Assembly (NCBI RefSeq): GCF_042648405.1
Contig: NZ_JBHRXV010000018.1
Span: forward strand, 1 to 38,836
Direction: 5' to 3'
DNA: 38,836 nucleotides
Source: Sphingoaurantiacus capsulatus
GTDB lineage: Bacteria > Pseudomonadota > Alphaproteobacteria > Sphingomonadales > Sphingomonadaceae
The position numbers and the translations under genes were made by a program. Under the pieces are notes generated by a model, which was not told where the DNA came from, ran no database searches, and saw nothing but the letters and a program-made list of their open reading frames with translations. Of this stretch, positions 1 through 8,517 are shown in pieces. The stretch's first letter is position 1, and each line of letters opens with the position of its first letter.

Positions 1-55
1 GTGCGCCAACTATCTCGCCAACTCAGGGTATGCTTCCGTGTAGCGTCATCCCGCT
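1..55. other. Short non-coding edge before holA stop
   Basis: The first 55 bases lie downstream of the holA stop codon (TAG on the minus strand at 56-58). I see no convincing gene, tRNA or terminator hairpin here. It may be the holA 3' untranslated region or the space before the next gene, which lies outside the window. Confidence 0.5.
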
Positions 56-1069
56 CTAACGATTGCCCATCGCGGCGATCGCCAGCAGCGCCTGCGAGGC
101 GAGCACGTCGCCGGCGGTGCCGCTCTTCTTGATGTCGCGCTCGGTGGCGAACAGCCGTTCGAGCGCATTGCGCAGCATCGGCTCGCGCCAGCGCTGAAGC
201 TGCGTGGTGACGCGCTCCTTTTCCTTCCAGAATACCGGGGGCCGCGCGCCGTCGACCGCCGCCTGGGGGGACATCCCATTGTCGACGGTGGTGCGCAGAT
301 CGGCGAGCAGCCACAGCCGCCGCGCCACTGCGCGCAGTTGCGCAATGCCGGCGACGCCCTGCGCGGTGAGCTTGGTGAGCTGCTGGTCCGCCATCGCTGC
401 CCGGCCGCCGGCGACGGCGTCGACGAGCGGGCCGAACTCGGCATCGTCGACGGCGGCGCCGACCTCGGCGAGATGCTCGACGGTCAGACGCTGCGGCGCC
501 TCGGGCGTTGCGTCGACGTAGAGCGCCAGCTTCTCCAGCTCGCGACGGATCAGCCGGCGGTCGTTGTTGCAGGCGGCGGCGAGGCGCGGCGCCACCTCGC
601 GCATCAGCTGCAGCCCCATCTCGCCGGCGACTTCCTCGAGATTGCGGCCGGCATCACGCGCATCGGCTTCGTAGCTGATCACGCCGGCGGCGTTGGGCGC
701 ATCTTCGATCAGCGCCAGCAGCTTCGAGCCCTTGCGCAGGTTCCCCGCGACGATCACCGCCGGATTGCCCGCGGCAGTGGCGCCGAGCAGCAGCGAGATC
801 GCCTCGACGCTCTCGTCACCGGCGCCGTCCACCCGGATGACGCGCTTGTCGCCGAACATCGACACCGCGGCCGCCTCGTCGGGCAGACGGCCGGGATCTT
901 CTTTCAACGTCGCGGGCGACAGTAAAATGATCTCACCGCCATAATGTTTGGCGAGTTTCCAGGCGAGATCAGCGGAAGCCGCCTCGTCGGCGCCGTGGAA
1001 CAGGGTGACGCGAATGTCGGGGCCGATGCGCTCCGGGGCATAGCCCTTGTCGGCGCGCAGGCTCTTCAT
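56..1069 (-). CDS. holA: DNA polymerase III subunit delta
   Basis: Predicted 337-residue delta subunit of the clamp loader, which opens the beta sliding clamp during replication. The N-terminal part (about residues 20-140, RVTLFHGADE onward) fits the degenerate AAA+ fold of HolA, and the central and C-terminal helical parts (ERLFATERDIKKSG near the end) are typical of the family; length is normal. The ATG overlaps the lptE stop by 4 bases (ATGA), so it is translationally coupled as the last gene of the leuS-lptE-holA run, an order common in alphaproteobacteria. Recognition rests on the overall sequence pattern and the neighbourhood. Confidence 0.93.
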   Translation of the reverse strand: MKSLRADKGYAPERIGPDIRVTLFHGADEAASADLAWKLAKHYGGEIILLSPATLKEDPGRLPDEAAAVSMFGDKRVIRVDGAGDESVEAISLLLGATAAGNPAVIVAGNLRKGSKLLALIEDAPNAAGVISYEADARDAGRNLEEVAGEMGLQLMREVAPRLAAACNNDRRLIRRELEKLALYVDATPEAPQRLTVEHLAEVGAAVDDAEFGPLVDAVAGGRAAMADQQLTKLTAQGVAGIAQLRAVARRLWLLADLRTTVDNGMSPQAAVDGARPPVFWKEKERVTTQLQRWREPMLRNALERLFATERDIKKSGTAGDVLASQALLAIAAMGNR

Positions 1070-1584
1070 GGCGTCGGCTGCGCGGCCTGAAGCTCGGGCG
1101 TGGTGCGCGCGAGCAGCGCGAGACGGGTGCCGATCTGCTCGGCAAGATCGAGCGCCAGCCGCTCGAGCGCGCTGTTCTCGGCGGCGATCACCGAGAAATC
1201 GGACGAGCGCACCACATCGATACCCGCGTCGCTGCGCGCGGTGGCGTCAAGCAAGGTGCGGGTACCGTCTGCGCTGACCAGGCGATAGCGCGCGCGCAGG
1301 GTACGGCGCTCCCGCGTGATCGAATCGTCGCCGCGGATACCGAAGCCTTCGATATCGTCATCGAGCTCGACTTCGAGACGGTAGCGCGCGTTCGACACCT
1401 TGCCGCCGAGCCGATCCTGCAGCGCGCTGCGCATCAGGAAGCCGGCGCGATCGGGGATCGGCGCGACTTCGATGCTCGCCATCGCCTGCGCCGCCGCGCT
1501 GTTGGCGCCGCCCTGATAGACCGGCTGAAGCCCGCAGCCGGCGAGCAGCAGGGTCAGCAGCAAGAGGGCGCTTCGCGTGATCAT
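1066..1584 (-). CDS. lptE: LPS-assembly lipoprotein LptE
   Basis: A 172-residue lipoprotein expected to plug and support the LptD outer-membrane channel that inserts lipopolysaccharide. The first 17 residues form a lipoprotein signal peptide ending in the lipobox LLAGC, with Cys17 as the lipidation site, followed by GLQPVYQGG, a typical LptE start. The gene overlaps leuS (ATGA at its start) and holA (ATGA at its end), and its place between them is the usual alphaproteobacterial arrangement. LptE is poorly conserved, so the call relies on lipobox, length and synteny together. Confidence 0.88.
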   Translation of the reverse strand: MITRSALLLLTLLLAGCGLQPVYQGGANSAAAQAMASIEVAPIPDRAGFLMRSALQDRLGGKVSNARYRLEVELDDDIEGFGIRGDDSITRERRTLRARYRLVSADGTRTLLDATARSDAGIDVVRSSDFSVIAAENSALERLALDLAEQIGTRLALLARTTPELQAAQPTP

Positions 1585-4100
1585 GCGACGAGGTTCACTA
1601 GGCGGTCGGGCACCACGATCACCTTTCTCGGCGCCTTGCCTTCGAGCGCGCGCACGATCTTGTCGAGCGCCAGCACTTGCGCCTCGACGGCGTCGCTGGC
1701 GAGGCCCTTGGGCAGCTCGATGGTATCGCGCAGCTTGCCGTTGATCTGGATGGCGACGGTGACGCTGTCCTCGACGAGCAGCGCCGGATCGGCCTTCGGC
1801 CAGTCGGCGGTGGCGACGAGGCCGTCCTGCCCGAGGTGCGCCCAGGCTTCCTCGGCGAGGTGCGGCACCATCGGCGCGACCAGCTTGACCAGCGCCACCA
1901 CCGCCTCGCGGCGGTCGGCCGATGGCGCGGCCTTCTCGATCGCGGTGGTCAGCTCGTAGAGGCGCGCGACCGCCTTGTTGAAGTGAAGCGCATCGATGTC
2001 GGCGGTGACGCCGGCGATGGTCTTGTGCAGCGAACGGCGCAGCGCGAGGTCTTCACCGCCGCTGTTGTCACCTTGCGCGCCATCGACGAGGCGCCAGACG
2101 CGCTGGACGAAGCGCCACGCGCCCTCGATGCCCGCTTCGGACCAAGCCAGATCGCGCTCGGGCGGCGAGTCGGATAGCATGAACCAGCGCACCGCGTCGG
2201 CGCCGTACTGGTCGAGGATCGGGGTCGGGTCGATGACGTTCTTCTTCGACTTCGACATCTTCTCGGTGCGGCCAACGGTGACCGGGCGGCCGGACGCGAT
2301 CTCGACGACGCTCTCGCCCCTGCGCTGAACGGCGGCGGGCTCGATCCACACACCGTCGGCGTCTTTATAGGTCTCGTGCGTGACCATGCCCTGCGTGAAC
2401 AAGCTGGCAAACGGCTCGGCGATGTCGAGCTGGCCGACGCGCTGCAGCGCGCGCGTCCAGAAGCGCGCATAGAGCAGGTGCAAAATCGCATGCTCGACGC
2501 CGCCGATATACTGCCCGACCGGCATCCAGCTTTCCGCGACCGCCTTGTCGAACGGCCTGTCCTGCGGCTGCGAGGCGAAGCGGATGAAATACCAGGACGA
2601 ATCGGCGAAGGTGTCGAGCGTGTCGGTCTCGCGCACCGCCGGCTTGCCGCACGACGGGCAATCGACATGCTTCCAGGTCGGATGGCGGTCGAGCGGGTTG
2701 CCGGGTATGTCGAAGGTGACGTCCTGCGGCAGCACGACGGGGAGCTGGCTCTTCGGCACGCCCACCGGGCCGCAGCTCTCGCAATGGATCACCGGGATCG
2801 GCGTGCCCCAGTAACGCTGGCGCGACACGCCCCAATCGCGCAGGCGATAGACGGTGGTACCCTGGCCCCAGCCGCCGGCCTCGGCGCGGCGGATCACCTC
2901 CGACTTGGCGCCTTCGACATCAAGCCCGTCGAGGAAGTCGGAATTCACGACGCGGCCCGGGCCGGTATAGGCCTCATTGCCGGCGAAGACCGGATCGACC
3001 TCGTCGCCGCTGGCGACGACGCGCCGCACCGACAGGTCGTATTTGCGCGAGAAATCAAGGTCGCGCTGGTCATGTGCCGGCACGCCCATCACGGCGCCGG
3101 TGCCATAGTCCATCAGCACGAAGTTGGCGATGTAGACGGGCAGTGCCAGGCCGGTATCGAGCGGATGCGCGACGGTGAAGCCGGTGTCGAAGCCGAGCTT
3201 CTCGGTGGTGTCGAGCTCGGCCGCAGTGGTGCCGCCGAGCTTGCAGCGCTCGATGAAAGCGGCGGCCTCGGGCGAGGCGGCGGCGATCGATTGCGCGATC
3301 GGGTGATCGGCGGCGATCGCGACGAAGCTGGCGCCGAAGATGGTGTCGGGCCGCGTCGAATAGACCTCGATCGCCGCGGCGAAGGGCGCGTTCGGCGCGA
3401 AGCTGAAGCGCAGGCCCTGGCTCTTGCCGATCCAGTTCTCCTGCATCGTCCGGACCTTCTCCGGCCAGGAGTCGAGCGTCTTCAGCCCGTCGAGCAGATC
3501 CTCGGCGAAGGCGGTGATCTTCAGGAACCACTGGCTGAGCTTGCGGCGCTCGACCAGCGCGCCCGAGCGCCAGCCGCGGCCGTCGATCACCTGCTCGTTG
3601 GCGAGCACGGTCATGTCGACCGGGTCCCAGTTAACCGAGCTTTCCTTGCGATAGACGAGGCCCGCCTCGTAGAAATCGAGGAACAGCGCCTGCTCATGGC
3701 CATAATAGGCAGGGTCGCAGGTCGCCAGCTCGCGCGACCAGTCGATCGCGAAGCCGATGCCCTTCAGCTGGTCGCGCATCGAGGCGATGTTCGCCCAGGT
3801 CCAATCGCCGGGGTGGGTCTTCTTCTCGAAGGCGGCATTCTCGGCGGGCATGCCGAAGGCGTCCCAGCCCATCGGGTGCAGCACCTCGAACCCCTGCGCG
3901 CGGCGGGCGCGGGCGAGCACGTCGCCCATCGTGTAGTTGCGCACATGGCCCATGTGGATACGCCCCGATGGATAGGGAAACATCTCAAGCACATAGGCCT
4001 TGGGCTTCGGCGACGAATCATCGGCGCGGAAGGTGCCGCGCTCTTCCCACAGCCGCTGCCAGCGACCGTCGGCCGCTTTCGGATTAAACCTTGAATTCAA
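1581..4100 (-). CDS. leuS: Leucyl-tRNA synthetase
   Basis: Class I aminoacyl-tRNA synthetase charging tRNA-Leu, 839 residues with the start chosen here. The HIGH-type motif is HMGH (residues 49-52, in PYPSGRIHMGHVRN), the large CP1 editing domain follows, and the KMSKS loop is intact (TEKMSKSKKNV). The open frame continues about 100 codons further upstream, but that part is arginine-rich shadow sequence of the DUF3576 gene. The first plausible start before NSRFNPKAADGRW is a TTG at 4100, with GAGGGG 8 bases upstream; that TTG lies 5 bases after the DUF3576 stop. The frame has no ATG or GTG at this point (the nearby Val codon is GTA). Confidence 0.97.
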   Translation of the reverse strand: MNSRFNPKAADGRWQRLWEERGTFRADDSSPKPKAYVLEMFPYPSGRIHMGHVRNYTMGDVLARARRAQGFEVLHPMGWDAFGMPAENAAFEKKTHPGDWTWANIASMRDQLKGIGFAIDWSRELATCDPAYYGHEQALFLDFYEAGLVYRKESSVNWDPVDMTVLANEQVIDGRGWRSGALVERRKLSQWFLKITAFAEDLLDGLKTLDSWPEKVRTMQENWIGKSQGLRFSFAPNAPFAAAIEVYSTRPDTIFGASFVAIAADHPIAQSIAAASPEAAAFIERCKLGGTTAAELDTTEKLGFDTGFTVAHPLDTGLALPVYIANFVLMDYGTGAVMGVPAHDQRDLDFSRKYDLSVRRVVASGDEVDPVFAGNEAYTGPGRVVNSDFLDGLDVEGAKSEVIRRAEAGGWGQGTTVYRLRDWGVSRQRYWGTPIPVIHCESCGPVGVPKSQLPVVLPQDVTFDIPGNPLDRHPTWKHVDCPSCGKPAVRETDTLDTFADSSWYFIRFASQPQDRPFDKAVAESWMPVGQYIGGVEHAILHLLYARFWTRALQRVGQLDIAEPFASLFTQGMVTHETYKDADGVWIEPAAVQRRGESVVEIASGRPVTVGRTEKMSKSKKNVIDPTPILDQYGADAVRWFMLSDSPPERDLAWSEAGIEGAWRFVQRVWRLVDGAQGDNSGGEDLALRRSLHKTIAGVTADIDALHFNKAVARLYELTTAIEKAAPSADRREAVVALVKLVAPMVPHLAEEAWAHLGQDGLVATADWPKADPALLVEDSVTVAIQINGKLRDTIELPKGLASDAVEAQVLALDKIVRALEGKAPRKVIVVPDRLVNLVA

Positions 4101-4105
4101 GAGGG

Positions 4106-4540
4106 TTACCCCTCGATGGCGGCGCGGCGGAGGTCCCGGGCCTTGGCGAGGATGGTTTCCTCGAGCTTCTGCACGGTGCCGGCGCGAACCGCCACGTCGA
4201 GCCAGGTGCCGCCACGGTTCTCCTGGCGAACCGCCGAAACGCGGATGGCGTCGGCACGCAGATCCTGGTCGAGGATGAACACGCTCACTTTGACGCGCTC
4301 GTTGGGCGCCTGCGGGTTGGCGTACCAGTCGGTGACGATAACGCCGCCGTTCGAATCCGTCTGCGCCATCGGCATGAAGGCCAGCGTCTCGAGCGCGGCG
4401 CGCCACAAATAGGCGTTGACGCCGATCTGGGCGACGCGCGAGGCGGCCACGTCGGCGCGGGCGCGCTCCTTACCGCCGCCACAGGCGGCGACGAGGCAGG
4501 CGGCGGCTGCCACGGCGATGATGCGGACCGTCTTCGTCAC
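4106..4540 (-). CDS. DUF3576 family lipoprotein
   Basis: Predicted 144-residue lipoprotein. Using the GTG at 4540 (GGAGAG 7 bases upstream) gives a clean signal peptide with lipobox LVAAC and lipidated Cys20. The rest, containing AQIGVNAYLWRAALETL and VTDWYANP, matches the pattern of DUF3576 proteins that precede leuS in alphaproteobacteria. A longer frame begins at 4600 but would put 20 residues ahead of the signal peptide. Function is not established; family members are regarded as envelope proteins. First gene of the DUF3576-leuS-lptE-holA run. Confidence 0.85.
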   Translation of the reverse strand: MTKTVRIIAVAAAACLVAACGGGKERARADVAASRVAQIGVNAYLWRAALETLAFMPMAQTDSNGGVIVTDWYANPQAPNERVKVSVFILDQDLRADAIRVSAVRQENRGGTWLDVAVRAGTVQKLEETILAKARDLRRAAIEG

Positions 4541-4776
4541 GTGTTCACTCTCCGGAAAAAGGCTCGACGGCGTTATAGGCGGCGCCGCCGCACAGCGCAA
4601 AGGCCGGATTCATGTGCGCTTCCGGCAACAGGTGCATCGATTCCGGCTATGCTTCGTTGGCGACTCATTACGGGGGTCTGTCGAATGTACCTGCGTATAG
4701 CTATAGGCTGAGTCCCAAGTGTCGTTATAAGGCGTGGTGCTAGTAGGGCACTGGGGCAAGGATTGAAGGACTAGGC
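4541..4776. other. Divergent intergenic region
   Basis: This spacer separates the minus-strand DUF3576-leuS run from the plus-strand barrel protein and should hold both promoters. A 10-base perfect palindrome TATAGCTATA lies at 4696-4705. The ribosome binding site of the downstream gene is GAAGGA, about 6 bases before the GTG at 4777. I could not assign -35 and -10 elements with confidence. Confidence 0.4.
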
Positions 4777-5520
4777 GTGGCGGGCAAGCTCGCGACAGGA
4801 TGGCTCGTAGCGGCGGCGCTGATTTCAGCGCCGGCGACGGCGTTTGCCAACCCGACGCCGGCCAAGACCAACGCCAGCGCCGTGTCGGTTCCCAAGGCGA
4901 AAAAGGCCAAGGTGAAGGTGGTTGCCGAGGCGACCGCCGCCGAGCGCCTGCGCGCCGGCTCGCTCGGTTCCTTCACCCCGTCGCTCGTCGATCCGGCACG
5001 CAGCGCGGCGATTCGCAGCCAGACGGTCGAGCGCTCGTTCCGCTTCACCCCGTCGGGCAAGTCGACCGACCGCAAGGCGCTGACGCTCGGCCTGACGTCG
5101 CGGGTGATGACCCCGGCGACGCGCACCGCGGTTGCCTCGATCGATGGCCTGACCCCGACCGGCTACAATCTCGGTGTTGCGGTCGGCTACGAAGGCTTCT
5201 CGCTTTCGGGCGGCTACAGTCGCCAGGAAAATGGCCTGCTCGGCGGCGAGCGTGAGGGCGTCGATCTCGGCCTCAGCTATCGCGGCAGCCGCTGGAAGGC
5301 GAGCCTGCAGGCCTCGGGCGAGCTGCCGTCGCACCTCGCCGGCGACATTTTGCCGCTCGACAAGCGCTACGCGGTCGAGCTGGGCGGCGCTTATGCGCTG
5401 ACCCCGCGCCTCTCGCTGCAGGGCGGCATGCGCTATCAGCTGATCACCCCGCTCGATCCGCGCCTGACCAACGAGCGCGAGGACCCGTCGGTCTACGTCG
5501 GCACCTCGTTCCGCTTCTAG
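4777..5520 (+). CDS. Secreted outer-membrane beta-barrel-like protein
   Basis: 247 residues from a GTG start preceded by GAAGGA. A signal peptide of about 24 residues ends at ATAFA before NPTP. Residues about 25-60 are a Lys/Ala-rich linker (PKAKKAKVKVV), and from about residue 95 the chain shows alternating hydrophobic/polar strands (LGVAVGYEGFSLSGGYS, VDLGLSYRGSRWKASLQASGE, YAVELGGAYALTPRLSLQGGMRYQL). It ends in Phe (TSFRF), the usual C-terminal signature of outer-membrane barrels recognised by the BAM machinery. I do not recognise a named family; a porin-like or structural barrel is an inference. Confidence 0.8.
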   Translation: MAGKLATGWLVAAALISAPATAFANPTPAKTNASAVSVPKAKKAKVKVVAEATAAERLRAGSLGSFTPSLVDPARSAAIRSQTVERSFRFTPSGKSTDRKALTLGLTSRVMTPATRTAVASIDGLTPTGYNLGVAVGYEGFSLSGGYSRQENGLLGGEREGVDLGLSYRGSRWKASLQASGELPSHLAGDILPLDKRYAVELGGAYALTPRLSLQGGMRYQLITPLDPRLTNEREDPSVYVGTSFRF

Positions 5521-5565
5521 AGCGGGCATTTACTTAGCTGAATTCGGCGCGGCCTGCGCTTGGCG

Positions 5566-5587
5566 AGCAAACTTTCGCGCGTTTGCT
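5566..5587 (+). terminator. Stem-loop between barrel gene and PKS operon
   Basis: A 7-base perfect inverted repeat, AGCAAAC and GTTTGCT, flanks an 8-base loop and is followed by TTGTTGGG. It lies 45 bases after the barrel-protein stop and about 60 bases before the polyketide synthase start. It could be a weak terminator for the upstream gene, but the T-tract is poor, so an operator or chance dyad is also possible. Confidence 0.35.
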
Positions 5588-5647
5588 TTGTTGGGAGGAT
5601 AAGCGCAGCATCCGTCGCGCCGTCCCCTTCCGGCAAGGAGCAGCGCC

Positions 5648-6721
5648 TTGGTCGCGACCGCCCACCTCAACCGCATCGGCACCGCGGTACCCCCGCACGA
5701 TATCCACCAAGCCTTCGTCGGGCTCGTCGAGAGCTTCATTCCCGAGCGGCGCGAGCAGATCCTGTTCAAGCGCATGGTCAGCCGCGCCGAGATCGACCAC
5801 CGCTATTCGCATTTCGCGCCCGACCCCGACGTCGGCGGCGATACCGAGGGCTTCTACCGCGTCGGCCGCTTCCCCGGCACCGCGCCGCGCATGGCGCGCT
5901 ACGAGCGGTTCGCGCCGCAACTGGCCTGCGAGGCGATCGACGCGCTCGGCGAGTTCGACCGCGCCGCGATCACCCATATCGTCGTCGCCTCCTGCACCGG
6001 CTTCATCGCGCCGGGGCTCGACCAGATGATCGTCAACAAAGCCGGGCTCGATCCGTCGGTCGAGCGCACCGTCGTTGGCTTCATGGGCTGCTATGCCGCG
6101 GTCAACTCGCTGCGGCTGGCGCATCATTTCGTCCGCTCCGACCCCGCGGCGCGCGTGCTCGTCGTCAATCTCGAGCTGTGCACCCTGCATTTCCAGCAAA
6201 CGCCCGAGCTCGAGAAGCTGCTGTCGATGCTGCTGTTCGGCGACGGCGCCTCGGCGGCGCTGGTCACCGCCGAGGCCGAAGGCCTGGCGCTGATCGACTT
6301 CAAGCCGGTAACCATCGAGGAGAGCGCCGAGGCGATCACCTGGCGGATCGGGGACAGCGGCTTCGACATGCATCTGTCGGGTGAGGTGCCGCAGCGGATC
6401 GGGAATGCGCTGAAGGGCGAGCTGCAACGCAACGACGCCGGCGGCATCCTGCGCGGCCGGCGGGCCGACGAGTACGACACTTTCGCCGTCCATGCCGGTG
6501 GGCGCACCATCCTCGACGCGGTCGAACAGGGGTTCGAGCTGAGCAAGGACACGCTGCGCTGGTCGCGCGGCGTGCTGCGCGACTTCGGCAACATGAGTTC
6601 GGCGACCCTGATGTTCGTGCTCGATCGAATCATCCGGGCCGGCGAGGGCGGTAAGGGGCTCGGCATGGCGTTCGGGCCCGGGCTCGCCGCCGAAACCTTC
6701 CGCTTCGAACGCGCGAGCTAG
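5648..6721 (+). CDS. Type III polyketide synthase (chalcone synthase-like)
   Basis: 357-residue homodimeric ketosynthase of the chalcone/stilbene synthase superfamily, which extends an acyl-CoA starter with malonyl-CoA and cyclises the product. The catalytic triad is visible: Cys148 in FMGCYA, His282 in AVHAGG and Asn315 in GNMSSAT. The C-terminal GPGLAAETFRFER matches the conserved GFGPG region. Start is TTG at 5648 with AAGGAG 7 bases upstream. It heads a tight operon with a methyltransferase and an FAD oxidoreductase, the gene content of Streptomyces srsABC, so an alkylresorcinol or alkylpyrone-type phenolic lipid is a reasonable product guess. Starter preference cannot be read by eye. Confidence 0.94.
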   Translation: MVATAHLNRIGTAVPPHDIHQAFVGLVESFIPERREQILFKRMVSRAEIDHRYSHFAPDPDVGGDTEGFYRVGRFPGTAPRMARYERFAPQLACEAIDALGEFDRAAITHIVVASCTGFIAPGLDQMIVNKAGLDPSVERTVVGFMGCYAAVNSLRLAHHFVRSDPAARVLVVNLELCTLHFQQTPELEKLLSMLLFGDGASAALVTAEAEGLALIDFKPVTIEESAEAITWRIGDSGFDMHLSGEVPQRIGNALKGELQRNDAGGILRGRRADEYDTFAVHAGGRTILDAVEQGFELSKDTLRWSRGVLRDFGNMSSATLMFVLDRIIRAGEGGKGLGMAFGPGLAAETFRFERAS

Positions 6722-6724
6722 CGA

Positions 6725-7435
6725 TTGCCCGACCTGCGCACGCGCAGCTTCGCCGCCGAATGGATGGACGATCCGGCGGTCGACGAGGCGACGTTTGCCG
6801 CGTGCCTGATCGATCTCGCCGCGGTGAACGGCTGGACCCTCGCGCGGCCGCCTACCTTGCGCTGGCTGGCGCAGGCGACGCGCGACTGGCCGCGCGCGCG
6901 GCGTTTCACCCTGGTCGACGTCGGCTACGGGCAGGGCGACATGCTGCGCCATATCCACCGCTGGGCGACACGGCGCGGGCTGGTGCCCGAACTGATCGGC
7001 GTCGACCTCAGCCCGTGGAGCGAAACCTCGGCGCGGGAGGCGACGCCGGCGGAGATGGCGATCGACTATCGCACCGGCGATGTGTTCGAAGTGGCGTTCG
7101 ACCGGCCAGTGGACTTCGTGATCAGCTCGCTGGTCGCGCATCATTTGGACGACGACCAGCTTATCGCCTTCCTGCGCTGGATGGAGGCGACGGCGGCAAA
7201 GGGCTGGTTCGTCAACGATCTGCACCGCCACGCCATCGCCTATCACGGCTTCCGCGCGCTCAGCAGCGTGATGCGCTGGCACCCCTTTGTGCGCCATGAC
7301 GGGCCGCTGTCGGTGGCGCGCGCCTTTCGCCGCGACGATTGGGAGCGGCTGATTGCCGGCGCGGGGCTCGACCGGGCGACGATCGAGCTGCGCTGGCATG
7401 TGCCGTTCCGGCTCTGCGTGGGCCGGCTGCGGTGA
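6725..7435 (+). CDS. SAM-dependent methyltransferase of the polyketide operon
   Basis: 236-residue class I methyltransferase. SAM-binding motif I is VDVGYGQGD (residues 64-72) and the acidic ribose-binding position is Asp94 in GVDLSP; a post-motif region with SSLVAHHLDDD resembles the UbiE-like subgroup. The start is TTG at 6725, 3 bases after the polyketide synthase stop, and the stop codon overlaps the start of the FAD gene (GTGA). By analogy with SrsB of Streptomyces it probably methylates a ring hydroxyl or carbon of the type III polyketide product. The substrate is inferred from context only. Confidence 0.88.
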   Translation: MPDLRTRSFAAEWMDDPAVDEATFAACLIDLAAVNGWTLARPPTLRWLAQATRDWPRARRFTLVDVGYGQGDMLRHIHRWATRRGLVPELIGVDLSPWSETSAREATPAEMAIDYRTGDVFEVAFDRPVDFVISSLVAHHLDDDQLIAFLRWMEATAAKGWFVNDLHRHAIAYHGFRALSSVMRWHPFVRHDGPLSVARAFRRDDWERLIAGAGLDRATIELRWHVPFRLCVGRLR

Positions 7436-8517
7436 GCGTCGTTGTGGTCGGTGGCGGGCCGGCTGGCGCGACCGCCGCCTGGCACCTCGCCCGCGCCGGG
7501 CGCGAAGTGCGCGTGCTGGAACGCGAAACCGAACCGCGCGACCGCATCTGTGGGGAATTCCTCAGCGTCGAGGCGCAGGCGCACCTCGCCGAGATCGGGC
7601 TCGACCCGGCGTCGTTCGGCGCGCCGGCGATCGAGCGGCTGCGACTGGTGCATGACGCGCAGGTGGCGGAAGCGCCGCTGCCGTTCCGCGCCTATGGGCT
7701 GACCCGCCGGGCGATGGACGAAGCGCTGCTGGTGCGCGTTGCGGCGGCGGGCGCGACGGTCGAGCGTGGCGTCATGGTGCGCGAGATCGGCGGCCGGCAG
7801 CTCGCCACCGATGCCGGCGAAGTGGCGGCGGAAACGCTCGTGCTGGCGAGCGGCAAGCACGATGTGCGCGGCGCCAAGCGTGTTTCACGTGGAACGGTCA
7901 CCGATCTGATCGGCTTCAAAAGCTACTTCCGCCTCGCCGAGGATCAGAGGGCGGCGCTGGCCGGGCATATCGAAGTCATGCTGTTCGACGGCGGCTATGC
8001 CGGGCTGCAGCTCGTCGACGGCGGCAAGGCCAATCTCTGCCTGTTGGTCGAGCAGCGGCGCTTCGCCCGCGTTGGAAGCTGGCCGCCTTTGCTGGCGATG
8101 CTGACGGATGGCTGCCGCCATCTCGCCGAGCGGCTGGCGGGAGCGACCGAGCTGCTGGAACGGCCGCTGACCATCTCGGGCATCCCCTATGGCTATCGAT
8201 ATCGGCCTCACCGGAACGACGACGATCGTTTCTATCGTGTCGGTGACCAGTGCGCCGTCATTCCGTCCTTCGCCGGCGACGGCATGGCGATGGCGATGCA
8301 CGGCGGCCGCGCCGCGGCGCAGGCGATCCTGCGGGGTGAGGGCGCGCGCGCCTATCACGCGGCGCGGCACGCCGAATTCGCGCGGCAGGTGACCCTGGCG
8401 CAGGCGCTGTACCGGCTCGGAAGGCCGGGGTTGCTGCAGCCGGCGCTGGTGGCGGCGGTGGCGCGCTGGCCGGGGCTGGCGACGCGGCTCGCGAGTTGGA
8501 CGCGGGTGCCGGGCTAA
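7432..8517 (+). CDS. FAD-dependent oxidoreductase of the polyketide operon
   Basis: 361-residue flavoprotein of the geranylgeranyl reductase/aromatic hydroxylase fold. The Rossmann dinucleotide motif GGGPAG (residues 7-12) and the ribose-binding Glu30 are at the N terminus; the second FAD motif is GDQCAVIPSFAGDG near residue 270. The GTG start at 7432 overlaps the methyltransferase stop by 4 bases, and it is chosen because it directly precedes SVVVVGGGPAG. By analogy with SrsC it may hydroxylate or oxidise the methylated phenolic lipid to a quinol/quinone. Its stop overlaps the convergent modC stop by 4 bases. A parS-like sequence lies inside the gene at 7881-7896. Confidence 0.9.
   Translation: MSVVVVGGGPAGATAAWHLARAGREVRVLERETEPRDRICGEFLSVEAQAHLAEIGLDPASFGAPAIERLRLVHDAQVAEAPLPFRAYGLTRRAMDEALLVRVAAAGATVERGVMVREIGGRQLATDAGEVAAETLVLASGKHDVRGAKRVSRGTVTDLIGFKSYFRLAEDQRAALAGHIEVMLFDGGYAGLQLVDGGKANLCLLVEQRRFARVGSWPPLLAMLTDGCRHLAERLAGATELLERPLTISGIPYGYRYRPHRNDDDRFYRVGDQCAVIPSFAGDGMAMAMHGGRAAAQAILRGEGARAYHAARHAEFARQVTLAQALYRLGRPGLLQPALVAAVARWPGLATRLASWTRVPG
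7881..7896. other. parS-like ParB-binding site
   Basis: The 16 bases TGTTTCACGTGGAACG match the widely conserved chromosomal parS consensus (TGTTTCACGTGAAACA) at 14 of 16 positions, with the central CACGTG intact and both half-sites of the form GTTYCAC. It is inside the coding region of the FAD gene (codons for KRVSRGTV). ParB-parS partition sites are often intragenic and near the origin. Only one such site was seen in this window. Confidence 0.55.

Noticed and set aside
4101..4406. N-terminal extension of leuS
   Set aside because: Arg-rich translation antiphase to the DUF3576 gene with no LeuRS similarity.
4696..4705. TATAGCTATA palindrome as an operator
   Set aside because: Ten-base palindromes arise by chance; no regulator or repeat copy supports it.
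5534..7399. 621-codon open frame on the minus strand opposite the PKS and methyltransferase genes
   Set aside because: Arg/Asp/Gly-rich composition without family motifs; it mirrors well-recognised plus-strand genes and is a GC-rich shadow frame.
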